A stretch of 64,000 nucleotides of DNA from Calothrix sp. NIES-2098 (GTDB taxonomy: Bacteria > Cyanobacteriota > Cyanobacteriia > Cyanobacteriales > Nostocaceae). The notes under the pieces are model-generated. The model was not told the origin of the DNA, searched no databases, and saw nothing but the letters and a program-made list of their open reading frames with translations. Position numbers and translations under genes: made by a program. This document shows positions 1-9,514 of the stretch, piece by piece; position 1 is the stretch's first letter; the number at the start of each line of letters is the position of its first letter. The stretch is from the NCBI GenBank assembly GCA_002368175.1, contig AP018172.1, positions 1,796,001-1,860,000 of the forward strand, given 5' to 3'.

Positions 1-648
1 TGGATCTATATTTAATTCTCGGAGTTTAGCTGCTAATTTTTCTGCTGTTTCTTCTGGGGTTGGTACTAATTTTTCGGCGGTTGTAAAAAATCGTAAAAGT
101 CCTTGATGAATTCCTAAATATAAACCAAGCTGCTGACTCCAGAGATGTCCTTGAGTATTTGGTTCTAGAGGTTGATATTGACCATCAACTAAGTGAAACC
201 CTGCAAATTCTAATGTGTAGGGATCAAACCAGAAATAATCGGGGGTGCGAAAGGTATTTTGATAAATTTTTTTCTTTAAATCTTTGTCTGTATTAGCTGT
301 TGATTCCGAAAGAATTTCCAGAATAAAATTAGGATATTTGCCATCTTCTTCCCAAACTACCCAACTTTTTCGTGTTTTGCGTTCGGTGTCTAGTACCACA
401 AAAAAATCTGGGCCTCGGAAGCTTTCGGTTTTGAGTTTATTCAGGCTGTAGTAAATAGTAAGATTGCCAGCAATGTAGAAATCAGTTCTGTCGCGCCACA
501 ACCATTCCAGACATTTCAAAAGTAGGATTATTTGCCGTAGATGCAGTTCAGTTTCCAAGGGAGGCTCATCGCTGTATAAGTCACCTGGAGGAAGAATAAC
601 ATCTTCTTGGATGTCTTGGTCAGTGTCTAATTCTTTGGCGAGGGACAT
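1..648 (-). CDS. Uma2 family endonuclease-like protein (DUF820), 3' end outside window
   Basis: The reverse strand is open from an ATG at 648 to the window edge, so the C-terminus is missing. The translation starts MSLAKELDTDQDIQ and carries the Uma2/DUF820 pattern: GPDFFVVLD around residues 78-86, then PNFILEILSEST about 25 residues later, followed by DKDLKKKIYQ and a PDYFWFDP segment. In this family those acidic and lysine positions form a PD-(D/E)XK nuclease-type fold. Such genes are highly multiplied in filamentous cyanobacteria and their biological role is mostly unknown. The visible C-terminal part (EETAEKLAAKLREL) looks like the start of the coiled-coil tail common in the family. The family call is firm; nuclease activity is inferred. 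Confidence 0.85.
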   Translation of the reverse strand, partial: MSLAKELDTDQDIQEDVILPPGDLYSDEPPLETELHLRQIILLLKCLEWLWRDRTDFYIAGNLTIYYSLNKLKTESFRGPDFFVVLDTERKTRKSWVVWEEDGKYPNFILEILSESTANTDKDLKKKIYQNTFRTPDYFWFDPYTLEFAGFHLVDGQYQPLEPNTQGHLWSQQLGLYLGIHQGLLRFFTTAEKLVPTPEETAEKLAAKLRELNIDP

Positions 649-764
649 GGCTATGGCATTGCGATTTATGGGTTTATTTTAGCGCTGTCATGATGGAGCG
701 ATCGCCTATTGCCATTGATATCTTAATGGGGAATGAACTATCAGTTACATTCCCCACTTTTCCT

Positions 765-2453
765 TTACTTGGTAGTTTTTGGTTTGAGAGCTAACAACAT
801 TTCTACTTGACTGATGGATTTATCAGGACTGGTAGCAGTTACACCTAAACCCCGAATAGAACTAAGAATAGCATTGGCTTCTGGTGGTACGGGTCTAGCC
901 GCCGCAAAACGATTCACCAAAGTCATGGTTTTGTCCATATCGACATAGAAATAGCCGCCATTGGGTTTTTGTAAAGAACCTGTCACCGCTTTAAAGGTGT
1001 CGCTATTTTCTAGTGATTGGCCCTTATTAGACGCGATCGCATCGGCAATCGGACTGCCAAGCGCTATAAATACAGTATCTCGATCTAGCCACCCATGAGC
1101 TAATAAAGCGCCTTGCTGAGGGATTTGCCATTCAGTGATTTTTTTACCGCCGATATCTCTTTGCGCAACGCTGAGTGATTGCTTTTTCACCAGGTCATCG
1201 AGTTTGCTGAGAGTGCTTTCCGCAGTTTTGCGATCGCTGGTATCAAATAACAAAGCTCCGCCAAAACCTATACTGGCTAATATACCTTGATTGGATGGAA
1301 TCGTGCCTAAAGCAAATTCTCCATCCATCCAGCCGAGAACCTCTTTATCTAAGTCCAAATTGGCGACTGCTTTGAGTTGTTGGCGAACCTGTGCGACTGC
1401 TTGATTAAATTCTGGGTAATCTTTTGACTGTTCTAGTACGGTTGACCAAGTACGACTAATACCTTGTCCGCTAACTAAAGCAAAGGTATCCGTGGGGAAC
1501 TGTCCTACTATCTTCGCCGGAGTATTTTGATACTGAAATTTATTTAGTTGTGGATCTAAATTAGCGATCGCTTTTAGCCGCAAACCTGCATCATCAACAC
1601 CCACACCCGCCACCATAGATTTCACTTGCTGCAATTGCTTGAGGGTTTGGGGTGGTAATTGTGTCCCTTGGGGATTAGCAGCTGCTAACTGTTGTACCAT
1701 ACCCGCATAATCAGGGATATAAATTTGGGCTAGGGTATTTTTGACATCCACACCTTTGCTGAGAATATTGCTTGCACCTTCTTTAGTGGCAAAAGAGGGT
1801 TGTCCTTTAAAGGTGTCAATTGCTTGTTCTACAGCTTGCTTTTCCGGAGCTAATACTATTTGGCTATTGTTTAAAATTACACTATAGGTAGGTTTGCCTT
1901 TACCTTTAGCTTCGGTGATTTTTTCACCTTTGTAATCAGATTCTTGGAATTGAACATCTTTTTGTGCTTTCAATTTATTGCCAAAATTTAAAGCAGCAAT
2001 TTTGTCTTTAATTCCTACTACTAATAAGACATTTGGTTCCGACTGTAACTTAATGGGTTTATTAGGTGCAGCAGGGGAATTAAATTGTGCAGGTTTAACC
2101 GCAGTTGGTGGTAGTATGGCAACCATCACACCGCCAGCCCAAGGCTGTATGTCTTTTTCATAAGAAATGTTAGTATCTTTCAACATATCTTGATTGAAAG
2201 ACTCTAAACCTTTGGCCACTAGCTGTTGTGCTTCGGGAGTGCCAAACTGTTGCAACTTCGCCCAAGCTTGTGGGTCAGTAGTAATGTAAGTTGCCATTAA
2301 TGCTGAAGAAGGTAATACTTTAGCGCTACCCAAAGCATCTAAGCTACCTCCAGTAGGGCCGCCTTTAAAATACATATAGGCAGCTGCGCCTCCTACCAGA
2401 ACTATAGCCGTACTAATAGCAGGAATTAAAATCTTTGATTTACTTTCTGGCAT
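765..2453 (-). CDS. DUF3352 domain-containing protein
   Basis: The protein has 562 residues from the chosen ATG at 2453, which has AGAGGA nine bases upstream. A TTG at 2477 in the same frame would add eight residues but has a poorer site. An N-terminal membrane anchor (IPAISTAIVLVGGAAAYMYF) follows a short basic start; the rest is soluble and probably faces the periplasm or thylakoid lumen. The overall pattern (ITTDPQAWAKL near the start, repeated blocks on FALVSGQ and FIALGSP, and GYFYVDMDK near the C-terminus) is that of the cyanobacterial DUF3352 family, whose function is unknown. It is divergently arranged with the M1 peptidase gene. Confidence 0.85.
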   Translation of the reverse strand: MPESKSKILIPAISTAIVLVGGAAAYMYFKGGPTGGSLDALGSAKVLPSSALMATYITTDPQAWAKLQQFGTPEAQQLVAKGLESFNQDMLKDTNISYEKDIQPWAGGVMVAILPPTAVKPAQFNSPAAPNKPIKLQSEPNVLLVVGIKDKIAALNFGNKLKAQKDVQFQESDYKGEKITEAKGKGKPTYSVILNNSQIVLAPEKQAVEQAIDTFKGQPSFATKEGASNILSKGVDVKNTLAQIYIPDYAGMVQQLAAANPQGTQLPPQTLKQLQQVKSMVAGVGVDDAGLRLKAIANLDPQLNKFQYQNTPAKIVGQFPTDTFALVSGQGISRTWSTVLEQSKDYPEFNQAVAQVRQQLKAVANLDLDKEVLGWMDGEFALGTIPSNQGILASIGFGGALLFDTSDRKTAESTLSKLDDLVKKQSLSVAQRDIGGKKITEWQIPQQGALLAHGWLDRDTVFIALGSPIADAIASNKGQSLENSDTFKAVTGSLQKPNGGYFYVDMDKTMTLVNRFAAARPVPPEANAILSSIRGLGVTATSPDKSISQVEMLLALKPKTTK

Positions 2454-2477
2454 TGTGATTATCCTCTGTTCCACCAA

Positions 2478-2942
2478 TTTTTATGGAGGTAAGTGAAAAC
2501 GTCATTGTAGACTTTTCGGAATTATTTATAAGTTTTACCAACCTATCGGTATTCACTGATAAAATTAGTATTACTATACACCAATAGTTTTAAACTACTT
2601 CTAGAATTACTACAACAGAATGAGAAGCAAATCCGTAAATAGTGTGTTGTTTATTTGAAAAAAATACGCTGCTAAATAGTAGCAGGCTATCCTAAGCTAT
2701 AAAAATACGTGAGAGTATTTGTACTCAACTGGCATCTATCGAGAAGAGACTCTTAAGGTGATATCCAAACAGTGCAAGCTATCAGCTTACATCAAGGAAA
2801 GCAAATCGGGGAGAGCAATGGGGAAACCCCAGCCAGAAATTCTTCCAGACTCTTAACTTGATTGGGCAAGATCTGCGATCGCGCCATTTTTCTTCACTAC
2901 ATCCAACCAGACTTCATCAAGATATAAGGTTAGTAAGCATCA
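2478..2942. other. Divergent intergenic region
   Basis: AT-rich spacer between the divergent DUF3352 and M1 aminopeptidase genes, so it should carry both promoters. The only structure noticed is a short TGGGGAAACCCCA-type hairpin near 2818-2831. No gene is supported. Confidence 0.5.
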
Positions 2943-5540
2943 ATGTCTCATTTTTATTTTGATACAGAAAATAATGGTCACAAATCTTTTGAATTACCAG
3001 GGGCAAAACCACATTACAATCCCGATCGCCCCGGACAGGTAGAACATATTTTTTTAGATTTGAATTTGGATATTCCTAACCAAAGTTATTCTGGCAGTTG
3101 CAATATCCGCCTGTCCCCAATCCGCAATGGGATTGACAGTTTGACTTTGGATGCTGTCAACCTGAATATTCAATCTGTACGGGTGGATGAAGTAGAGCAA
3201 AAGTTTGATTACGATGGCGAACAGCTAGTAATTAAACTTTCTAGTCCAACTCAGGTGGGTAAGCGGATATTAATTGCGATCGCCTATTCAGTAGAAAAAC
3301 CCCAACGCGGGATCTACTTTATTCAACCAGACAAACACTACCCCAACAAGCCTACCCAAGTTTGGACACAAGGAGAAGACGAAGACTCCCGTTTCTGGTT
3401 TCCCTGCTTCGACTATCCCGGACAACTTTCTACTTCCGAGATTCGTGTTCGCGTTCCCAAACCCCTGGTGGCGATTTCTAACGGCGAACTTATTGATACC
3501 CAAGAAGATGGTAAAGATAAAATTTACCATTGGTTACAGCAAGAAATTCATCCTACCTATTTGATGACATTAGCAATTGGCGACTTTGCCGAAATTCGGG
3601 ATGAATGGCAAGGTAAACCTGTCACCTACTATGTAGAAAAAGGTAGAGAAGCAGATGCTAAACGCAGCATGGGTAAAACTCCTCGCATGATCGAGTTTTT
3701 AAGCGAAAAGTATGGTTATACCTATGCTTATCCCAAATATGCCCAGGTTTGCGTTGATGACTTCATTTTCGGCGGAATGGAAAATACTTCGACAACGCTA
3801 TTAACCGATCGCTGTTTATTAGATGAACGCGCTGCTTTAGATAATCGCAACACCGAAAGTTTAGTAGTTCACGAATTAGCACACCAATGGTTTGGCGATT
3901 TGGTAGTTATTAAACATTGGTCTCATGCTTGGATTAAAGAAGGAATGGCTTCTTATTCTGAAGTCATGTGGACAGAACATGAATATAGTAGTCAAGAAGC
4001 AGCCTACTACCGACTATTAGAAGCACGGAGTTACTTTAGTGAAGATAGCGGACGTTACCGCCGTCCGATGGTGACACACGTTTATCGAGAAGCAATCGAA
4101 CTTTATGACCGCCACATTTATGAAAAAGGATCTTGTGTTTATCACATGATTCGGGCGGAATTAGGAGAAGAATTATTTTGGCCAGCTATGCAGGCATTTG
4201 TTCAAGATAATGCCCACAAAACTGTAGAAACAGTAGATTTATTAAGGGCAATTGAAAAAGCAACTGGACGAAATCTGACTTTCCTTTTCGACCAGTACGT
4301 TTATCGTGGTGGTCATCCTGATTTTAAAGTCGCTTACTCTTGGGATGGAGATGCAAATTTAGCGAAATTAACTGTAACTCAAACTCAAGCACAAAATAAT
4401 GACAGTAAAGAGTTATTTGATTTAAAAATTCCGATTGGCTTTGGTTATGCCCAAACGGGAGAATCTCCCCAACTCAAAACTTTTACAGTCAGGATACATG
4501 AACGCGAACAAAGTTTCTATTTCCCGCTAGAAACTAAGCCACAATTCATCAGCTTTGATGTCGGGAATAATTATCTCAAAACTGTAACTCTGGAATACCC
4601 AATTCCCGAATTAAAAGCACAATTAGAATTCGATCCCGATCCACTTTCCCGCATTTATGCAGCGGAAGCTTTAGCGAAAAAAGGTGGTTTAGAAGCCACA
4701 AAATCCTTATCTAATTCCCTAATAAAAGACCCGTTTTGGGGTGTGCGTGTTGAAGTAGCTAAACAACTAGCCGAAGTAAAATTAGACCAAGCGTTTGATG
4801 GGTTAGTCATTGGTTTAAAAGATGAAAGTCCTTATGTGCGTCGTGCTGTTGTTGATGCACTTGCTAATACTAAAACCACCGAAAGCTATAAAGCTGTGAA
4901 AGGATTGGTGCAAGATGGCGACCCCAGCTACTATGTAGAATCAGCCGCTTGTCGTGCAATTGGGACAATTTCGGCTGCTAATCTGGACGAAAAACCCAAA
5001 GAAGAAAAAGTACTGAAACTTCTGAAAACTGTTTTAGAAGAAAGAACAGGCTGGAATGAAGTAGTAAGAAGTGGTGCGATCGCAGGTTTAGCTGAACTCA
5101 AAACCTCAGAAGCAGCATTAAACTTGTTACTAGAATATACCAAACTTGGCGTACCCCAAGCCTTACGCCTAGCGACAATTCGCGCTTTAGGCAAAATTTC
5201 TGTGGGTCAAAGTCCAGTCAATTTGGAACGGATTTTGGAAAGATTAGGAGAACTCGCGAAAGAAAGCTTCTTTTTAACCCAAGTAGCAGTAGTCACCGCA
5301 TTAGGACAAATGGAGACACCCAAAGCCATTGGAATTTTGCGATCGCTAGCCGACCAAACTCCAGATGGGCGTGTACGTCGCTATGCTGATGAAGAGATTA
5401 CGCGGGTGCAAAAGAATATTGGTACAGAAAATGCGCTGCGGAATTTGCGTGAGGAACTCGATCAACTCAAGCAGCAAAATCAGGAATTAAGAAGTCGCTT
5501 GGAAAATTTGGAGGCGAAATCTAGCAGTACTGTATCTTAA
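2943..5540 (+). CDS. M1 family metallo-aminopeptidase with C-terminal HEAT repeats
   Basis: An 865-residue zinc aminopeptidase that removes N-terminal amino acids from peptides. The exopeptidase motif GGMEN is at about residues 277-281. The zinc site is HELAH at 310-314 with the third ligand Glu at 333 (spacing HExxH-x18-E, typical of M1). The catalytic domain is followed from about residue 560 by helical HEAT-like repeats (DPLSRIYAAEALAKKG, DESPYVRRAVVDALA, GRVRRYADEEI) and a final coiled coil (LRNLREELDQLKQQNQEL). This layout resembles cyanobacterial M1 peptidases rather than E. coli PepN. No signal peptide is visible, so it is probably cytoplasmic. It starts at the first ATG after an intergenic region and appears monocistronic. 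Confidence 0.93.
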   Translation: MSHFYFDTENNGHKSFELPGAKPHYNPDRPGQVEHIFLDLNLDIPNQSYSGSCNIRLSPIRNGIDSLTLDAVNLNIQSVRVDEVEQKFDYDGEQLVIKLSSPTQVGKRILIAIAYSVEKPQRGIYFIQPDKHYPNKPTQVWTQGEDEDSRFWFPCFDYPGQLSTSEIRVRVPKPLVAISNGELIDTQEDGKDKIYHWLQQEIHPTYLMTLAIGDFAEIRDEWQGKPVTYYVEKGREADAKRSMGKTPRMIEFLSEKYGYTYAYPKYAQVCVDDFIFGGMENTSTTLLTDRCLLDERAALDNRNTESLVVHELAHQWFGDLVVIKHWSHAWIKEGMASYSEVMWTEHEYSSQEAAYYRLLEARSYFSEDSGRYRRPMVTHVYREAIELYDRHIYEKGSCVYHMIRAELGEELFWPAMQAFVQDNAHKTVETVDLLRAIEKATGRNLTFLFDQYVYRGGHPDFKVAYSWDGDANLAKLTVTQTQAQNNDSKELFDLKIPIGFGYAQTGESPQLKTFTVRIHEREQSFYFPLETKPQFISFDVGNNYLKTVTLEYPIPELKAQLEFDPDPLSRIYAAEALAKKGGLEATKSLSNSLIKDPFWGVRVEVAKQLAEVKLDQAFDGLVIGLKDESPYVRRAVVDALANTKTTESYKAVKGLVQDGDPSYYVESAACRAIGTISAANLDEKPKEEKVLKLLKTVLEERTGWNEVVRSGAIAGLAELKTSEAALNLLLEYTKLGVPQALRLATIRALGKISVGQSPVNLERILERLGELAKESFFLTQVAVVTALGQMETPKAIGILRSLADQTPDGRVRRYADEEITRVQKNIGTENALRNLREELDQLKQQNQELRSRLENLEAKSSSTVS

Positions 5541-5828
5541 TACAGCTGTTTTCAAATAGATAAAAGTTATAAGAGGTTGCAGGGGTCTCGACTTTAACCA
5601 TTTGGGCACAGAGGTAGGAGTAACAAAACAAAATGTAAAGAAAATGGAGTTAAGCCAGACCACAAGGGTAGGCTTGGCTCCATTGTTGTTTTTAATTCAA
5701 TTGATGTTGAGTCTATCAAAAGAGGTTGCCGAAGTGCTATCTGCGTTTCAAGTCTTATTTGTGCAACAGATCTGGCTGGCAGAAGGCGCAAAATTCCAGT
5801 TAATTTATTAAATTTGTAGATATCAAAA

Positions 5829-7151
5829 ATGGTTCCAGCAAGTAGAGTTTATTTATTATTAGTGATAGGAATTGCGATCGCTCCTATCTTAGCTATATTC
5901 TTCGGTATTCCAGCAAGCATCGCGATCGCACTTTTATTTGATGCCCTGATCTTAGGATTGATGGTTGTGGATGGTTTGCGGGTGAAACGCGATCGCGTGC
6001 AAATTAGCCGCGATTTACCATCGCGCTTGTCTATTGGTCGAGATAATCCAGTTGTGCTGAAGGTAACATCGGGAAAAGCCAATACTTTAATCAAAGTCCG
6101 CGACTATTACCCCACAGGCTTTGGTGTTTCTGCACCGGAACTGAAAGCTAATGTAGCAGCGAACACTACTCAAGAATTAACATATACAGTCCATCCAACA
6201 CAGCGAGGAGAATTTTCTTGGAGAAATATTCAGGTAAGACAATTGGGTGTATGGGGATTAGCTTGGGACGATCGGCAAATTCCCCAAAATCAGGAAGTGA
6301 AAGTTTATCCAGATTTAGTCGGTTTGCGATCGCTTTCCATTCGTCTAGCACTGCAATCATCTGGATCGATCCGCCAACGCCGCATGGGAATTGGTACGGA
6401 GTTTGCCGAACTGCGTAATTATCGCACAGGTGATGATTTACGCTTAGTTGATTGGAAAGCTACCGCCCGTCGGGTAGGGGCCAATGCCAACACGCCCCCC
6501 CTGGTAAGGGTTTTAGAACCAGAACAAGAGCAAACGTTGATAATTTTGCTCGATCGCGGACGGTTAATGACAGCAAAAGTGCAGGGTTTGCAACGATTTG
6601 ATTGGGGATTAAATGCGACTTTATCCTTAGCTTTGGCAGGATTACATCGAGGCGATCGCGTCGGGGTAGGTGTATTTGACCGCCAAATGCATACGTGGAT
6701 TCCTCCCGAACGCGGTCAAAATTATCTCATTCAATTAATCGATCGCCTGACTCCCATTCAACCAGTCTTGCTGGAATCTGATTATTTAGGAGCTGTAACC
6801 AATGTAGTACAGCAACAAACTCGTCGGGCACTAGTAGTATTAATTACCGATATAGTTGATGTCACCGCCTCTACCGAACTTCTCGCCTCCCTTTCTCGGC
6901 TAGCACCGCGTTATCTGCCATTTTGCGTAACACTCCGCGATCCGCAAGTCGATCTGCGAGCGCATACTTTTACTGAAGATGTCACAAATACTTATATCCG
7001 GGCAGTAGCTTTAGATTTATTAGCACAGCGACAAGTTGCATTTGCCCAATTAAAACAAAAAGGTGTGTTGGTACTTGACGCACCAGCACATCAGATTACA
7101 GATCGGTTAGTTGAGCGATACCTGCAACTCAAGGCGCGGAATCAACTTTAG
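5829..7151 (+). CDS. DUF58 domain-containing protein
   Basis: The protein has 440 residues. Two N-terminal transmembrane helices (VYLLLVIGIAIAPILAIFF and IAIALLFDALILGLMVV) are followed by a beta-rich region. The DUF58 core then appears, with the diagnostic GTEFAELRNYRTGDD and RLVDWKATAR around residues 195-220, and a vWA-like domain (LIILLDRGR, VLITDIVDV). DUF58 proteins usually sit with MoxR AAA ATPases and RDD or SpoIIM proteins; here SpoIIM-like and RDD genes follow within 4 kb but no MoxR gene is visible. The 290 bp upstream hold no convincing gene. The last 23 bases overlap tail-to-tail with the PEP-CTERM gene on the other strand. Confidence 0.88.
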   Translation: MVPASRVYLLLVIGIAIAPILAIFFGIPASIAIALLFDALILGLMVVDGLRVKRDRVQISRDLPSRLSIGRDNPVVLKVTSGKANTLIKVRDYYPTGFGVSAPELKANVAANTTQELTYTVHPTQRGEFSWRNIQVRQLGVWGLAWDDRQIPQNQEVKVYPDLVGLRSLSIRLALQSSGSIRQRRMGIGTEFAELRNYRTGDDLRLVDWKATARRVGANANTPPLVRVLEPEQEQTLIILLDRGRLMTAKVQGLQRFDWGLNATLSLALAGLHRGDRVGVGVFDRQMHTWIPPERGQNYLIQLIDRLTPIQPVLLESDYLGAVTNVVQQQTRRALVVLITDIVDVTASTELLASLSRLAPRYLPFCVTLRDPQVDLRAHTFTEDVTNTYIRAVALDLLAQRQVAFAQLKQKGVLVLDAPAHQITDRLVERYLQLKARNQL

Positions 7152-7995
7152 CAACTGAAGCGCTACGACGGCGACGAGTTGTGAAAAAGCCTAGTGCGGC
7201 AATACCGAATAATGAAATCGTTGCAGAAGGTTCTGGTACAGGAGTAATACCAGCAGCATAACGAGCGTTTTCTTTACCAATATCAATGGCAAACACTGTA
7301 TCGTTATAGTCTTTGTCACCGCCTCCCCATAAATCTTCAAAACCTAGTACTAAGTAATCTTTATAGTAATAGGCAACAGCGTGCTGCAAACCATCTGGGT
7401 TCAAGGCTTGATTTAAACTCCAGACACCTGCGACTGTATTTCCATTTTTATCTTTACCAGAGATGCCACCATTTATATCATTGGCACGCAACAAAAAGTC
7501 CAATTTTGTACCAGCGCTCATCGAGCCGATATTCGCCCAATCGCCCACGTTCAAAGGTCGATCGGGTGCAACTTTATTGGCTAACGGGTCATTGGGATTC
7601 GGACAAAATTTACTAAAATTGGCGATTGTATCTGTCTTGCTACAAGAAGTATCACCAAAGATTTTGCCTGTAGTCACTGTAGAGCCAGCAGTAGCTTTAA
7701 AATCCAAGCGGTTGCGATAGCCTCCAGCTGTTTCACCAATGAAGAAGACATTGACATCATGAGCGAATTTCAGTTCTAATTTCGAGAGATCTACTTTCTT
7801 TGCATTAATGCTGTCAGGCGTTAATGTCTGACCTTCTTCTCCAACGAAAGCTCGAAATTCTTGCAGAATACTTTTAAATTCATCTGGAGCCTGATTTCGG
7901 CTTTTGATATCAAATGCATTAGCAGAAGCATTTCCACAAAAAATGCTGGTTCCCACAACAGCAGCAAGTAAAGGAGGAAAAATTGAATTTTTCAT
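7129..7995 (-). CDS. PEP-CTERM sorting domain protein with DUF4114-like domain
   Basis: A 288-residue secreted protein. It has an N-terminal signal peptide (MKNSIFPPLLAAVVGTSIFC, then cleavage probably after ASA). A DUF4114-type domain holds the acidic segment FEDLWGGGDKDYNDTVF near residues 218-234. The C-terminal tripartite sorting signal is VPEPSATIS, a hydrophobic helix LFGIAALGFFTT and the basic tail RRRRSAS. PEP-CTERM tails direct exosortase-dependent processing in exopolysaccharide producers, so this is probably exported to the envelope or sheath. The start ATG at 7995 fits the signal peptide. The 3' end overlaps the convergent DUF58 gene by 23 bp. The ligand or role of the globular part is unknown. 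Confidence 0.88.
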   Translation of the reverse strand: MKNSIFPPLLAAVVGTSIFCGNASANAFDIKSRNQAPDEFKSILQEFRAFVGEEGQTLTPDSINAKKVDLSKLELKFAHDVNVFFIGETAGGYRNRLDFKATAGSTVTTGKIFGDTSCSKTDTIANFSKFCPNPNDPLANKVAPDRPLNVGDWANIGSMSAGTKLDFLLRANDINGGISGKDKNGNTVAGVWSLNQALNPDGLQHAVAYYYKDYLVLGFEDLWGGGDKDYNDTVFAIDIGKENARYAAGITPVPEPSATISLFGIAALGFFTTRRRRSASVAKVDSAP

Positions 7996-8475
7996 GACAA
8001 TTTATGATTTCAGGTGATGAGAAATTTTGCCTAATTCAGTCATATTTGAAACTTGCTGAATTCGTCCAGCTTGCTGTCAAAAGTTTATTAGTGCTTTGAA
8101 ATACAACTTCATCATTAGTATTTTTTCTCATCACTCAGTATTATTACTAGTTAATTCATAATTTATATGACTTATTTTTTTTGCTAGTTAATCCTGAACT
8201 CAGCTAGTTGTTATATTTAAAATCAATCATTAATTAAATAGAATTTTTATTGGTTCTTTAACTACTCTTCAAAAATGCGAATCCTGGCAGTTAAAACTCA
8301 ACAGTAATCTCTTTTTAGAATCTAGCTATACATCAATCTCCGTGTCTACACGCCAGTTTCTCTAAGTAGCGATCGCTACGGGTGTTTCTCCTCTCTAGGT
8401 ATCAGAGCATTATCATCTGTTGCCTGATTGTGTAGAACTGGGATAAAAATTTCTAATTTAGGCTACTACTTCACC
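7996..8475. other. AT-rich intergenic region
   Basis: 480 bp between two minus-strand genes. It holds the PEP-CTERM gene promoter region. A HIP1-centred perfect palindrome (GTAGCGATCGCTAC) sits near 8367-8380. No coding region or RNA gene is supported. Confidence 0.45.
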
Positions 8476-9435
8476 TTAAATTTTAGGTAACTTACGCATA
8501 CAATACATTACCAAAAGTGCAAATAATCCCATACCAACAAGATATTTTAAAGGATCTGGAACGCTGGGATTAGGCGAGAAAAACCCTTCGATAGTGCCAG
8601 CAATTATCAACATTGGCACTATCCCAAATACTAACTGCACTGCCTGGGAACCGTAGAATTTTAGGGCATCGCGACGACGGTATTGACCTGGAAATAATAT
8701 CGCTTTTGCTAATAACAACCCTGCACCACCAGCAAAAAATATCGCGGGTAATTCTAAGGAACCATGCGGAAAAACAAATGCCCAAAAAGGATAGGCAAGT
8801 TGATTTTGACCTACCAAAGTACCAATAGCACCAATCAATAAACCATTAAATAACATTAAATATGTTGTGTATGCCCCAGCTGTCATTCCACCAGCAACAG
8901 CCCCAAAGGACACTGACAAATTATTAATCATAATACTGCTAGATGCTAAGGGTTCAATGCCAACAATTGACCCCATCCACAATTTATGGTCATCTCGTAC
9001 ACGCGAAATCAAGCTTTCGGGTACGATTAACGAGATAAAATTTGGATCTTGCCAAGCGTACCACCAAGCAACTAACGCCCCCAACAAAAACATAGCTGTA
9101 GCAGTTGCAGTATATGTGAATGTTTGCTGCACTAGGGCTGGTAAACCCCATTTGTAAAATTTCACAACAGCTTGCCATTCTTGCCGACGCGAACCTTGAT
9201 AAATCTGCGTATAGGCGCGAGTTGTTAAAGATTGTAAACTGTGTATCAAAGTATTGCCGACTTTTTGAGTTCGGGCACGTGCTAAATCTGCTGCTACAGA
9301 ACGATATAAACTCGCTAATTCGCGAATTTCTAATGCCTGTAGCGACTTTAACCCTTTTTTTTCTACCTGCCGTAATAGGGTATCCAAACGCTGCCAATTG
9401 AATTCCCGTCGTGCAATCCAACGTTGAATATTCAT
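8476..9435 (-). CDS. Stage II sporulation protein M-like integral membrane protein
   Basis: A 319-residue protein of the SpoIIM superfamily as found in non-sporulating bacteria. The N-terminal 100 residues are helical and charged (MNIQRWIARREFNWQRLDTL, then ELASLYRSVAADLARART, the usual start of this subgroup). Several transmembrane helices follow (TATATAMFLLGALVAWWY; FGAVAGGMTAGAYTTYLMLF; FPHGSLELPAIFFAGGAGLL; LVFGIVPMLIIAGTIEGFF). The motif FPHGSLELPA is characteristic of the family. Members commonly neighbour DUF58, RDD and membrane-domain genes, as here. It is divergent from the next gene, with 79 bp between start codons, so promoters are shared. The molecular function in cyanobacteria is unknown. 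Confidence 0.88.
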   Translation of the reverse strand: MNIQRWIARREFNWQRLDTLLRQVEKKGLKSLQALEIRELASLYRSVAADLARARTQKVGNTLIHSLQSLTTRAYTQIYQGSRRQEWQAVVKFYKWGLPALVQQTFTYTATATAMFLLGALVAWWYAWQDPNFISLIVPESLISRVRDDHKLWMGSIVGIEPLASSSIMINNLSVSFGAVAGGMTAGAYTTYLMLFNGLLIGAIGTLVGQNQLAYPFWAFVFPHGSLELPAIFFAGGAGLLLAKAILFPGQYRRRDALKFYGSQAVQLVFGIVPMLIIAGTIEGFFSPNPSVPDPLKYLVGMGLFALLVMYCMRKLPKI

Positions 9436-9514
9436 AAATTTTGTCAGGATTTGGTTGAGTGTACTTTAAGATAGCCTCAATTCATCTCCGTACTTGCAAG
9501 GAAAATTTAACATC

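Noticed and set aside
5594..5811. Two opposite short frames between the M1 peptidase and DUF58 genes
   Set aside because: No Shine-Dalgarno, no recognisable domain, and each is mostly a mirror of the other.
8990..9421. A 143-codon frame within the SpoIIM-like gene on the same strand
   Set aside because: It overlaps a well-supported membrane protein in another frame and has shadow-like composition.
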